Shown here in pieces: positions 30,002-36,364 of a stretch of DNA of 64,000 nucleotides. The notes under the pieces are model-generated. The model was not told where the DNA came from. It made no database searches and was given only the letters and a program-made list of their open reading frames with translations. The translations under genes were made by a program, and so were the position numbers. This stretch comes from a virus. Position 1 is the first letter of the stretch; each line of letters starts with the position of its first letter. The stretch lies in IMG/VR virus record IMGVR_UViG_3300034068_001120, positions 38,842 to 102,841 of that record. One strand, given 5' to 3'.

Positions 30002-30038
30002 TTATCGGTCAAATAGGGCTATGACGAACTATGACGAA
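30002..30038 (-). repeat. promoter-upstream repeat element, copy 9
   Basis: Two CGTCATAG words at 10-bp spacing and GACCGATAATAAT (minus strand). Confidence 0.73.
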
Positions 30039-30040
30039 AC

Positions 30041-30069
30041 CAAAAAGAAAAGACCCCCTTGCGGGGGTC
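30041..30069 (-). terminator. intrinsic terminator
   Basis: Minus strand: GACCCCC-GCAA-GGGGGTC followed by TTTTCTTTTT. Ends 30076-30474. Confidence 0.87.
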
Positions 30070-30075
30070 CTGGGG

Positions 30076-30474
30076 TTAATCGAAGTGTGTCCCGCAGTGA
30101 CCGCAATGCTCACTTTGACGGGTGCACCCGCAGTGGGGGCACTCGTACCAACCGTCGCCGTACTCTCGTCGAGGCTCGACCTCGACCTCGGACTCCTCCA
30201 TCACTAATGATGGAGACTCGATGATGCCCCTTTCTCGAAGCATCCGCTCGAGCACGATGAACTCGTCCATCACCCTCGACTTGATGGCTGCTGAAAAAAC
30301 ACTTTTTTCCCGATCATCCAGTGCCTCCACGAGATTCGTGGGGGCGGTCATTTGAATGACCGCAGAGAGTCTCATCATTTGGATGTGGATCGGCAATTTG
30401 CCGATCCACTCAACTGCGCCGACTGCATTGAGATGCGCCCTCAATGCCATACCTTCAGGGGTTGATTCATTCAT
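30076..30474 (-). CDS. hypothetical protein with C-terminal zinc ribbon
   Basis: 132 aa, MNESTPEGMALRAHLNAVGA onwards. The N-terminal ~85 residues are helical; the end carries CPHCGCTRQSEHCGHCGTHF, a four-cysteine zinc ribbon. Such ribbons often bind nucleic acid or RNA polymerase. Visibly more GC-rich than genes outside the array. Single-gene unit with leader copy 3. Confidence 0.7.
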   Translation of the reverse strand: MNESTPEGMALRAHLNAVGAVEWIGKLPIHIQMMRLSAVIQMTAPTNLVEALDDREKSVFSAAIKSRVMDEFIVLERMLRERGIIESPSLVMEESEVEVEPRREYGDGWYECPHCGCTRQSEHCGHCGTHFD

Positions 30475-30544
30475 CGTAAGATCCAATCCGACCCGCAGGG
30501 TCAGGTGCATCGTAGGCAACTTGAAACATTCAAGCCCGCCTCGA
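30475..30544 (-). ncRNA. structured 5' leader, copy 3
   Basis: Hairpin 1 is CTTGAA-TGT-TTCAAG (C-G replaces the A-T pair of copies 1, 2 and 4), hairpin 2 TGACCC-TGC-GGGTCG, where the outer pair becomes T-G. Confidence 0.7.
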
Positions 30545-30550
30545 CACCAA

Positions 30551-30578
30551 CAATATACACTCAATTTCGCCGATGTCA
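30551..30578 (-). promoter_or_regulatory. sigma70-like promoter
   Basis: Minus strand: TTGACA (30573-30578), 16-bp spacer, TATATT (30551-30556). Confidence 0.75.
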
Positions 30579-30610
30579 AATAAAAGGGTAAAGAATTACA
30601 AGATTCTTTG

Positions 30611-30671
30611 TTATCGGACTCTAGCGTCATAGTTCGCTGCAACGACCCAGCCTCCACCAAACTATGACGAA
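30611..30671 (-). repeat. promoter-upstream repeat element, copy 10 (inverted words)
   Basis: GTCCGATAA, then GCGTCATAGTTCGC in the reverse orientation (plus strand) facing a CGTCATAGTT word on the minus strand about 40 bp away; the arrangement matches copy 6. Confidence 0.66.
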
Positions 30672-30674
30672 CAC

Positions 30675-30703
30675 AAAAAAGAAAAGACCCCTTTCGGGGT
30701 CCT
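30675..30703 (-). terminator. intrinsic terminator
   Basis: Minus strand: ACCCC-GAAA-GGGGT followed by CTTTTCTTTTTT. Ends 30708-30899. Confidence 0.85.
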
Positions 30704-30707
30704 GATA

Positions 30708-30899
30708 TCAAGCGTACCACTTCTTTACTTTCTTGAACTCTTCGACAAGATCCATCTCGCCGAGATGGATCAATCGAGCCAACAGAATATGATCCGCCAT
30801 TCTGTGTGCTTGCTCGATGTCGCCCTCACAGGAGGAGCGAGAGATTTGGCGCATCTGCGCCAATCCTGTTTCTTTCGTCATTTCTTGAATTTCGTCCAT
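30708..30899 (-). CDS. hypothetical small helical protein
   Basis: 63 aa, MDEIQEMTKETGLAQMRQIS onwards, helical throughout with a basic aromatic end (KKVKKWYA). Start fixed by AAGGAAT; single-gene unit with leader copy 4. Function unknown. Confidence 0.65.
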   Translation of the reverse strand: MDEIQEMTKETGLAQMRQISRSSCEGDIEQAHRMADHILLARLIHLGEMDLVEEFKKVKKWYA

Positions 30900-30965
30900 T
30901 CTAATTCCTTTGTCCCGCAGGGACATTTGCATCGTAAGGGATTGAAACATTCAATCCTCATCGAC
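30900..30965 (-). ncRNA. structured 5' leader, copy 4
   Basis: Hairpin 1 GGATTGAA-TGT-TTCAATCC and hairpin 2 TGTCCC-TGC-GGGACA, as in copy 1. Confidence 0.7.
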
Positions 30966-30971
30966 ACCCAC

Positions 30972-30999
30972 AATATACACCAAGAATCGCCGATGTCAA
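30972..30999 (-). promoter_or_regulatory. sigma70-like promoter
   Basis: Minus strand: TTGACA (30994-30999), 16-bp spacer, TATATT (30972-30977). Confidence 0.75.
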
Positions 31000-31030
31000 A
31001 TAAAAGGGTAAAGAATTCCAAGATTCTTTG

Positions 31031-31068
31031 TTATCGGTCAAATAGGGCTATGACGAACTATGACGAAC
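31031..31068 (-). repeat. promoter-upstream repeat element, copy 11
   Basis: Two CGTCATAG words at 10-bp spacing and GACCGATAA (minus strand). Confidence 0.73.
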
Positions 31069-31070
31069 AC

Positions 31071-31097
31071 AAAAAAGAAAAGACCCCTTTCGGGGTC
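31071..31097 (-). terminator. intrinsic terminator
   Basis: Minus strand: ACCCC-GAAA-GGGGT followed by CTTTTCTTTTTT. Ends 31104-31514. Confidence 0.85.
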
Positions 31098-31103
31098 CTG
31101 GGA

Positions 31104-31514
31104 TCAGGACTTGACCCCGACTTGCGCCCAATCGGAATTGGGTGGGTATACCCACCCGCAGTGGCGGAAACTCGAGGTCTTCGTTGTTCTTCCGTCAGGA
31201 AGAACCTCCTCCACAGAGACTCGCTCTGTGAAAGAGAAGCAAACTTCCCATCCTTCTGCCTCGAGCAGGGATTGGAGCGGTCCCATCAAATACGGGGCTC
31301 CGCCGATCATGACGAAGTCAAAATCTTCGCAATCCGCATTCATCCGAAGCAGTCGGACGATGCTTTCGCATCGCGTTGCGATTTCGATGCGTGAAGGGGG
31401 GGTGGCGAATGTTAACAATTCGCACAATAACTTGCGCCCCTCGGGGAGAAAATCTACCACTCCATCCTCAATTTGTTCCTTTGTGGCGAGATGTTGGGTG
31501 AGGTTCGGTATCAT
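31104..31514 (-). CDS. hypothetical protein
   Basis: 136 aa, MIPNLTQHLATKEQIEDGVV onwards, alpha/beta with an acidic patch (MNADCEDFDFVMIGG) and a C-terminal part with WVYPPN. Ribosome-binding site AAAGGAG. Single-gene unit with leader copy 5. No family recognised. Confidence 0.68.
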   Translation of the reverse strand: MIPNLTQHLATKEQIEDGVVDFLPEGRKLLCELLTFATPPSRIEIATRCESIVRLLRMNADCEDFDFVMIGGAPYLMGPLQSLLEAEGWEVCFSFTERVSVEEVLPDGRTTKTSSFRHCGWVYPPNSDWAQVGVKS

Positions 31515-31583
31515 AAAGACTCCTTTTGACCCGCAGGGTCATTTGCATCGTAGGCAACTTGAAACATTCAAGCCCGCCTCGAC
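31515..31583 (-). ncRNA. structured 5' leader, copy 5
   Basis: Hairpin 1 CTTGAA-TGT-TTCAAG as in copy 3, hairpin 2 TGACCC-TGC-GGGTCA as in copy 2. Confidence 0.7.
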
Positions 31584-31589
31584 ACCAAC

Positions 31590-31617
31590 AATATACATCA
31601 AGAATTGACGATGTCAA
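31590..31617 (-). promoter_or_regulatory. sigma70-like promoter
   Basis: Minus strand: TTGACA (31612-31617), 16-bp spacer, TATATT (31590-31595). Confidence 0.75.
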
Positions 31618-31648
31618 ATAAAAGGGTAAAGAATTCAAAGATTCTTTG

Positions 31649-31683
31649 TTATCGGCCAAAATGGGCTATGACGAACTATGACG
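31649..31683 (-). repeat. promoter-upstream repeat element, copy 12
   Basis: Two CGTCATAG words at 10-bp spacing and GCCGATAA (minus strand). Confidence 0.72.
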
Positions 31684-31688
31684 AATAC

Positions 31689-31732
31689 AAAAAGAAACCA
31701 TTCTCTCCGTGATCGTTTCGGAGAGAATGGTT
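31689..31732 (-). terminator. intrinsic terminator
   Basis: Minus strand: AACCATTCTCTCCG pairs with CGGAGAGAATGGTT over a short loop, then TCTTTTTG. The longest stem of the series. Confidence 0.88.
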
Positions 31733-31733
31733 G

Positions 31734-31907
31734 TCAAGTGTCGGCGGTCCTGAGTCGATGCGAGCGTGCGGGTGGAAGGCAGGGGAGGGGTGTCAAACGC
31801 AGGTGGGGTGCTTCCGTGATCAAACTTGGCACTTCAAGCGTGTTGATTTTCTGCAAATCCAAGCCGAACGAGGCATCAAGCGAGCCAAACCGAATCACTT
31901 GATTCAC
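31734..31907 (-). CDS. possible 57-aa ORF with GTG start (or untranslated RNA)
   Basis: Between a consensus promoter and the long terminator lies a GTG-initiated frame of 57 codons (VNQVIRFGSLDASFGLDLQK..., Pro-rich end). There is no ATG and no ribosome-binding site, and the GTG falls about 2 nt before the predicted transcription start. It could be a decayed gene or an RNA of about 220 nt. Confidence 0.3.
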   Translation of the reverse strand: MNQVIRFGSLDASFGLDLQKINTLEVPSLITEAPHLRLTPLPCLPPARSHRLRTADT

Positions 31908-31911
31908 CTAC

Positions 31912-31939
31912 AGTATACACCGAAAAACGCCGATGTCAA
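31912..31939 (-). promoter_or_regulatory. sigma70-like promoter
   Basis: Minus strand: TTGACA (31934-31939), 16-bp spacer, TATACT (31912-31917). Last promoter of the array. Confidence 0.75.
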
Positions 31940-31970
31940 GTAAAGAGCCTGATTATTTCAAAGAATATTA

Positions 31971-32013
31971 TTATCGGACCTCACCCGCACCTATCGGAGT
32001 ACAGTGTTATCGG
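31971..32013 (-). repeat. promoter-upstream repeat element, copy 13 (partial), start of a gene-free stretch
   Basis: Two (G)GTCCGATAA/GCCGATAA words without the CGTCATAG part. From here to the plus-strand gene at 32232 (about 260 bp) I see no gene: first GC-rich sequence, then an AT-rich leader with a late promoter. Confidence 0.6.
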
Positions 32014-32211
32014 CCCCTTCCCCACCCAGCCCTAGTGGGTCTAGCAGATCGAGCAATCCCGTGGGGAGGAAATTAAAATATTCACCCCCCGTCAATTCTG
32101 TACAACATTTATCGAACCTGCTTTTGAAAATTTTTTTTGCGTAAAAATTTCACGCCAATATCCTTTTCAAATATTCTTCATATACTCTTTTTCCAAGAAA
32201 TAATCAGTTAG

Positions 32212-32219
32212 TATAAATA
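32212..32219 (+). promoter_or_regulatory. T4-type late promoter
   Basis: TATAAATA, 12 nt before the ATG at 32232; starts the plus-strand late genes. Confidence 0.8.
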
Positions 32220-32231
32220 TTAACGAATTCC

Positions 32232-32678
32232 ATGAAATCATTCATCCAATATCTAAAAGAAGATTTACGTAAGTGGTTTAGTAAAACTGATCCAGACGGC
32301 GATTGGAAACGAATAAACTCAAAGGGGGAAGCCATTGGACCTTGTGCAGCGGCTCCAGGAGAACCTAAGCCTAAATGTATGTCACGAGCGAAACGTGCTG
32401 GATTAACTAAAAAACAAAGAGCTGCAGCAGTTCTTGCCAAAAGACGAAATGATCCAAATCCTAATAGAACAGGATCTCCTATAAATGTTTCAAATTATGG
32501 AATGGGAAAAATAAGTGAAGAAATTCTACAAGAAAAAAATATACCAACCTCACCTGAAAAATGGAGTCGAGCCAAAGCACTGGCAAGATCTAAATTCAAG
32601 GTTTATCCTTCGGCATATGCAAATGGTTGGGCTGCTAAAAAATATAAAGCCATGGGTGGCGGATGGGAAACTGAATGA
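32232..32678 (+). CDS. internal head protein candidate with DUF5872-like region
   Basis: 148 aa. Starts MKSFIQYLKEDLRKWF: capsid-targeting pattern with L-K-E|D. Residues about 11-75 (WFSKTDPDGDWKRINSKGEA, then CMSRAKRAGLTKKQRAAAVL) resemble DUF5872; the end (FKVYPSAYANGWAAKKYKAM) is a short block common in T4-like phage proteins of water bacteria. Basic overall. Late promoter upstream; overlaps the next gene by ATGA. Likely packed in the head; function after injection unknown. Confidence 0.78.
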   Translation: MKSFIQYLKEDLRKWFSKTDPDGDWKRINSKGEAIGPCAAAPGEPKPKCMSRAKRAGLTKKQRAAAVLAKRRNDPNPNRTGSPINVSNYGMGKISEEILQEKNIPTSPEKWSRAKALARSKFKVYPSAYANGWAAKKYKAMGGGWETE

Positions 32679-32968
32679 AGTCATTTCTAGAACATTTAAC
32701 CGAAACTGCTGCATGGACCAGAAAAGCAGGAAAGAATCCAACAGGAGGCTTAAATGCAGCGGGTGTGGCTTCTTATAGAGCCGCAAATCCTGGCAGCAAA
32801 TTAAAAATGGCCGTGACGACTCCTCCTTCTAAATTGAAGAAGGGATCCAAAGCCGCAAAGCGAAGAAAATCTTTCTGCGCCAGAATGAGTGGTATGCGAG
32901 GTGCAATGAAAGATGCAAAGGGTAGACCAACACGCAAGGCTCTGGCTTTGCGCAAGTGGAACTGCTAG
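32675..32968 (+). CDS. internal head protein candidate with DUF6321
   Basis: 97 aa. Starts MKSFLEHLTETAAWTRK: capsid-targeting pattern with L-T-E|T. The rest (GGLNAAGVASYRAANPGSKL, SKAAKRRKSFCARMSGM, RPTRKALALRKWNC) is the highly conserved DUF6321 domain of T4-like phages. Very basic, fits DNA binding in the capsid. Coupled to the previous gene. Confidence 0.82.
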   Translation: MKSFLEHLTETAAWTRKAGKNPTGGLNAAGVASYRAANPGSKLKMAVTTPPSKLKKGSKAAKRRKSFCARMSGMRGAMKDAKGRPTRKALALRKWNC

Positions 32969-33002
32969 AATTAAACAAATCCTGACTATTCTATATACTA
33001 AT

Positions 33003-33593
33003 ATGAATAAAGATAAAACCACCGATTCCGTTAATGAGGGTGAGCGACGATATGCAAGACTTCGTGATGCAGATATAAAGAAGCACGGATACACTGAACT
33101 CCCAGGACGAAGCGATCCCAAGAGAGCAGATGTTTTTAACGCAAATACTCGTAAAATAGCAAGAGAACGCCGACTTGCAGGAATTGTTCCTGGATCTGCT
33201 AATGCACGACCAGAAAATAGATCAGATGTGTTGATTCATTCTGCAAGAAAAAGTGCCGCAAAAAGATTTTACCGAGTTGGTACAGATCATCGTCGCGATG
33301 ACCGCAAAAATAGAAATAGAAAAATTCTCGATTCATTTAATCATGGACTTGATGAAGCAAAGAAGCCTGCTGCTACCAAAATGATTACTCCTCCTAAGGG
33401 ACTTCGTGCTACAATCAGAGACCACAAACCATCTACTCTAGTCGGATCGGCTATCCACGGAGCAACTGTTCGTACAATGGATCATAATCTTGCTCCCGCA
33501 GGACGAGGCCGTATTCGACATGCATTGGGTGGAGCAGTGCGCGGAATAGCACAACACGTTTTAAATAGCTTATTGAGTTCAAAAAGAAAATAA
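33003..33593 (+). CDS. basic protein, possible internal head protein
   Basis: 196 aa, rich in Arg and Lys (RRYARLRDADIKKHGY, KIARERRLAGIVPGSA). It lacks the N-terminal targeting peptide but has SFNHGLDEAKKPA near residue 118, with an L-D-E|A site where a gp21-type protease could cut. Pro/Gly/His-rich C-terminus. Convergent with the nucleotidyltransferase gene, 4 nt apart. Confidence 0.6.
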   Translation: MNKDKTTDSVNEGERRYARLRDADIKKHGYTELPGRSDPKRADVFNANTRKIARERRLAGIVPGSANARPENRSDVLIHSARKSAAKRFYRVGTDHRRDDRKNRNRKILDSFNHGLDEAKKPAATKMITPPKGLRATIRDHKPSTLVGSAIHGATVRTMDHNLAPAGRGRIRHALGGAVRGIAQHVLNSLLSSKRK

Positions 33594-33597
33594 TAGT

Positions 33598-34317
33598 TTA
33601 AAGACTTAAAGCCTTGTCTTGTTTAGATCTTAAATAATCGTGCAATCTGCCGATATATCCGAGATTTCGTAATTCTTTAAATACCATGTTTTCTATTGAA
33701 AATTCTCCTGCTTGTTTAAGTCCAGCAGATCGCATTTCTCGGAATTTTGTTTTTAATTTATTGCAGGCTTCTTCATCGGCATTTGATCTTATCAAACTAT
33801 TAATCTGACTTGCATAATCTTCTACCTTTTGCATAAGCGCAGGATCATTGAAATTAACTTCTTGTTGCACAGGAAAACGTATCCATTTATTGAACATAAT
33901 ACTATAGACTCCTTGATCACTTGGAGTCGGTTCTGTAATATCCTGAGCATATAATTCCACATCATGTCCATATATGGTTATGTTATGTGTGTTGCCCCAC
34001 AATTGTTTCTTTAATTTAAGATAATCGGCAAGTATGGTTGGACAATTCTCGTATTGTGATTTGTCTATTAAAATATGAAGATCTATATCTGAATAACTGG
34101 TATAATTAAAATTAGCGTTTCCGCCAACAAGCAAAATATCTCGTATGGCATGTTTTGGAATTTTTGAAAATTCAGACCATAGATCGGCTATCTTTAATAG
34201 TTTCTGAGCGACCTCTGTGTCTAGGGTATTGCTCTTCCATAATTTTGGATTTAACTCTTTATGATATTGAAGAGTCAGGGCAATTGCTTCGTCAATATAT
34301 CTGTGAAAATTCTTCAT
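33598..34317 (-). CDS. nucleotidyltransferase with capsid-targeting peptide
   Basis: 239 aa. The ATG at 34317 is chosen because a perfect late promoter lies 11 nt upstream, inside the longer frame. Starts MKNFHRYIDEAIALTL: targeting pattern with I-D-E|A, an ideal gp21-type site. The catalytic core is of the polymerase-beta superfamily: VGGNANFNYTSYSDIDLHIL gives the GG-x(9)-DxD motif, and GHDVELYAQD the third acidic residue. Related proteins occur in T4-like phages of cyanobacteria. The substrate is unknown. Predicted to be packaged and injected. Confidence 0.82.
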   Translation of the reverse strand: MKNFHRYIDEAIALTLQYHKELNPKLWKSNTLDTEVAQKLLKIADLWSEFSKIPKHAIRDILLVGGNANFNYTSYSDIDLHILIDKSQYENCPTILADYLKLKKQLWGNTHNITIYGHDVELYAQDITEPTPSDQGVYSIMFNKWIRFPVQQEVNFNDPALMQKVEDYASQINSLIRSNADEEACNKLKTKFREMRSAGLKQAGEFSIENMVFKELRNLGYIGRLHDYLRSKQDKALSL

Positions 34318-34328
34318 GTATTCAATTG

Positions 34329-34336
34329 TATTTATA
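34329..34336 (-). promoter_or_regulatory. T4-type late promoter of the nucleotidyltransferase gene
   Basis: TATAAATA on the minus strand, 11 nt before the ATG at 34317. It decides the start codon. Confidence 0.8.
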
Positions 34337-34413
34337 CATATTAGTGGACTGGACACACGCGACTACGCGTTGGTGTGTAAAAGGAATTTCGCTACCTCCG
34401 GACCGACATAGTA

Positions 34414-34449
34414 GACAAACGCCGATTCACGTCGGCGTTTGTTCTTTTA
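34414..34449 (+). terminator. intrinsic terminator (possibly bidirectional)
   Basis: ACAAACGCCGA-TTCACG-TCGGCGTTTGT followed by TCTTTT on the plus strand. It lies between the minus-strand nucleotidyltransferase and the plus-strand beta-barrel gene and insulates the latter from read-through. Confidence 0.82.
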
Positions 34450-34494
34450 AATATTCAACTATCTGCGATATTCTTCAAAAAGAGCCATTCAATT

Positions 34495-34502
34495 TATAAA
34501 TA
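34495..34502 (+). promoter_or_regulatory. T4-type late promoter of the beta-barrel gene
   Basis: TATAAATA about 105 nt before the ATG, giving an unusually long leader for this phage. Confidence 0.75.
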
Positions 34503-34547
34503 CAAAACAAGATATTCATTTGAATATTTTAGTCTCTATATAACTGT

Positions 34548-34573
34548 CCCCACGGAAAATCCTTTCTGTGGGA
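34548..34573 (+). promoter_or_regulatory. hairpin in the leader of the beta-barrel gene
   Basis: CCCACGGAAA pairs with TTTCTGTGGG over a 3-5 nt loop, 33 nt before the start codon. It has no T-run. It could stabilise the mRNA or regulate translation. Confidence 0.6.
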
Positions 34574-34606
34574 TTTGATTATACACCTTACAGGAGAAAA
34601 ACATAG

Positions 34607-35353
34607 ATGGTTATTACTAGTCTACTCGCATCAGTATTGTCTCAAGCCGCTCCAGTTGCACCTGCGCAAGCAGAACCTGCTGGATTTCACTTTGTTCCTA
34701 GTGTGGATGCCATGGTCTTTGATTTTGGCGGACAAGGAACTCTTATTGAAATCACGCCAACCATTGTTCTTCCTAATGTTGTGAAGAATGTTTCTCTTAC
34801 GTTTACTCTTCCTATCTGGTCACAGAATGGGAACGATGTAACAACTTCTGGATTGAGTGATATTGGCATTATGGCTAGTGCTTCGGCATGGCAAGGTGCT
34901 GCTCTTGGAGGCAAGGGTAACTGGACATTTGATGCAGGTATTCTTGTTCCTCTCTCGTCTGAGTTTTCAAGCACCAGCATTGTTCCTGTTGTTGGAACCA
35001 AGTTTGATCTTGCTTGGGAAAAGGTTAGTTTTTCCCAGAATATTGACTGGACTATTATTGCAGAAGGAACCTCATGGAATGCACTCTTGAATTCTCAGGT
35101 TGCATCGCAATGGGTTTCTGGAAACACGCATCTTGATTATGCAGTTATGGAATCTCTTACAGTGGGTGCTGCTCTTAAAGAGCAATGGGTCTCCACAGGA
35201 GAATGGAGTGTTATTCTTGGTCCAGAAACAACATGGACACCAATGAATAATGTGAATGTATCAGCAGGAGTAGGATTTCCGATTTATCAAAATACGGGAT
35301 CTTATGATTCGCTCAATACCGTGGTTCATTGTAGTTTGAGTATCAAGTTCTGA
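34607..35353 (+). CDS. outer-membrane beta-barrel protein with signal peptide
   Basis: 248 aa. A hydrophobic start and an Ala-rich A-x-A cleavage region (VAPAQAEPA) near residue 24 form a Sec signal peptide. The mature part shows alternating hydrophobic/polar strands (SLTFTLPIWSQNG, WTFDAGILVPL, VSFSQNIDWTIIAEG) and ends LSIKF; a C-terminal Phe is the signature read by the BAM complex. It would sit in the outer membrane of the infected cell, or less likely in the virion. Late promoter, long leader. Known phage outer-membrane proteins alter receptor access or lysis; the role here is unknown. Confidence 0.75.
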   Translation: MVITSLLASVLSQAAPVAPAQAEPAGFHFVPSVDAMVFDFGGQGTLIEITPTIVLPNVVKNVSLTFTLPIWSQNGNDVTTSGLSDIGIMASASAWQGAALGGKGNWTFDAGILVPLSSEFSSTSIVPVVGTKFDLAWEKVSFSQNIDWTIIAEGTSWNALLNSQVASQWVSGNTHLDYAVMESLTVGAALKEQWVSTGEWSVILGPETTWTPMNNVNVSAGVGFPIYQNTGSYDSLNTVVHCSLSIKF

Positions 35354-35378
35354 GTTTATTTAACAAAGGAGTTTCAAT

Positions 35379-35540
35379 ATGGCACAAGTTAAGACAAGTC
35401 CGTTTAGTGGTTTTTGTTGGAAGAATGTTTGGCACTGGGCTCTCGGTCTCGCACTTCTTCCGTTTGCAGTTGCTGGAGTGCAGGTTGTTATGAATGCAGT
35501 ACACAGCGTACTCGCAATCTTTGCGGTTGCTGCCAAGTAA
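35379..35540 (+). CDS. 53-aa membrane protein
   Basis: Perfect AAAGGAG ribosome-binding site 8 nt upstream of the ATG. Two hydrophobic segments (VWHWALGLALLPFAVAGVQV and NAVHSVLAIFAVAAK). It follows the beta-barrel gene by 25 nt and shares its terminator, so the two may work together in the envelope. Confidence 0.72.
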   Translation: MAQVKTSPFSGFCWKNVWHWALGLALLPFAVAGVQVVMNAVHSVLAIFAVAAK

Positions 35541-35566
35541 AATATTAGGTAGCGAACCCTAAAATA

Positions 35567-35612
35567 GACTCTCCTGATGCAATCACCTCTGCATCAGGAG
35601 AGTTTTCCTTTA
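35567..35612 (+). terminator. intrinsic terminator
   Basis: ACTCTCCTGATGCA pairs with TGCATCAGGAGAGT over a short loop, then TTTTCCTTT. Ends the beta-barrel/53-aa unit. Confidence 0.9.
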
Positions 35613-35631
35613 ATAGATACATAAGAATAAT

Positions 35632-35907
35632 ATGAAAACATTTTTTCAATTTATAACAGAACGCGCAAAAGTCCGTAATTATAAAAAGGAATATGCAGAA
35701 TTTCAAGGAACTCCAAAACAATTAAAATATCAATCTAATTGTCATAAAGCCAGAAGAACCATGGGATTGGGAAATAACGGCGAAAACCCTGGAGTAGAAG
35801 TAGATCATAAACGTCCTGTTTCTAAGGGTGGGTCAAATAAAAAGAGTAATTTTCGGGTTGTCTCAAGAAAGACAAATCGTAAAAAAGGAAATAAATTAAA
35901 ATCATAA
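35632..35907 (+). CDS. HNH endonuclease-like protein with capsid-targeting peptide
   Basis: 91 aa. Starts MKTFFQFITERAKVRN, close to the T4 internal-protein signal, with I-T-E|R as possible cleavage site. The C-terminal half has EVDHKRPVSKGGSNKKSNFR, the D-H...G-G-x(3)-N core of HNH nucleases, followed by a Lys/Arg tail. The first His of the motif is not clearly present in the usual place, so it may be weakly active or bind DNA only. A nuclease carried in the head could act on host DNA on entry or process phage DNA. Confidence 0.75.
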   Translation: MKTFFQFITERAKVRNYKKEYAEFQGTPKQLKYQSNCHKARRTMGLGNNGENPGVEVDHKRPVSKGGSNKKSNFRVVSRKTNRKKGNKLKS

Positions 35908-35910
35908 ATA
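35903..35910 (+). promoter_or_regulatory. late-promoter variant CATAAATA
   Basis: Overlaps the stop of the HNH gene, about 43 nt before the ATG at 35954, with GAAAGG between. It is one base off TATAAATA. Confidence 0.5.
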
Positions 35911-35953
35911 GAAGTACAGGCTGTAGACTCAAAAAAATAACGAAAGGCAACTC

Positions 35954-36349
35954 ATGGCATTTACATTCGGATCAGTAGAATTGGCTAAGGCTACTCAGTT
36001 GGGCAATAAATTGGTTAATTATTCGCTTCAATTCGGTGGATTGACTCAAGGTCGTGACAAAGATCTAATGGAGAAATTAGCCAGAAAAGCACGATTCAGT
36101 GTAACTGGATTCACCACGGGAGCTGGCTTTCCACTATTCGGAACCAACAACACCACTGGTCTGACACAGACGACATATGATGGACTCACAACCACACTTG
36201 GAGCAAATGTGGGATTCACTATGGGTGTTGTCTATAAAACAGCAAACCCAGTAACAGGAGTTAATCTTACTGCTGGAACAACCGCAGCCACTATTTTCGG
36301 AATAACTGGCGCAATTTACTTTAACGGATCAACTGCATCTATCTCGTAA
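35954..36349 (+). CDS. hypothetical small virion-like protein
   Basis: 131 aa, rich in Gly and Thr with a helical N-terminal third and a beta-like remainder (TTTLGANVGFTMGVVYKTAN). Composition suits a capsid decoration or tail protein. No family recognised. GAAAGG ribosome-binding site. Confidence 0.6.
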   Translation: MAFTFGSVELAKATQLGNKLVNYSLQFGGLTQGRDKDLMEKLARKARFSVTGFTTGAGFPLFGTNNTTGLTQTTYDGLTTTLGANVGFTMGVVYKTANPVTGVNLTAGTTAATIFGITGAIYFNGSTASIS

Positions 36350-36364
36350 TATTTGTGATTCGTC

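Noticed and set aside
30765-31394. Plus-strand frame of 209 codons across two array units
   Set aside because: It runs through promoters, terminators and two minus-strand genes; GC-rich sequence keeps it open.
25279-32013. Regularly spaced repeats considered as a CRISPR array
   Set aside because: The repeats are short, separated by whole genes, tied to promoters and terminators, and vary in copy number; there are no spacer-size intervals and no cas genes.
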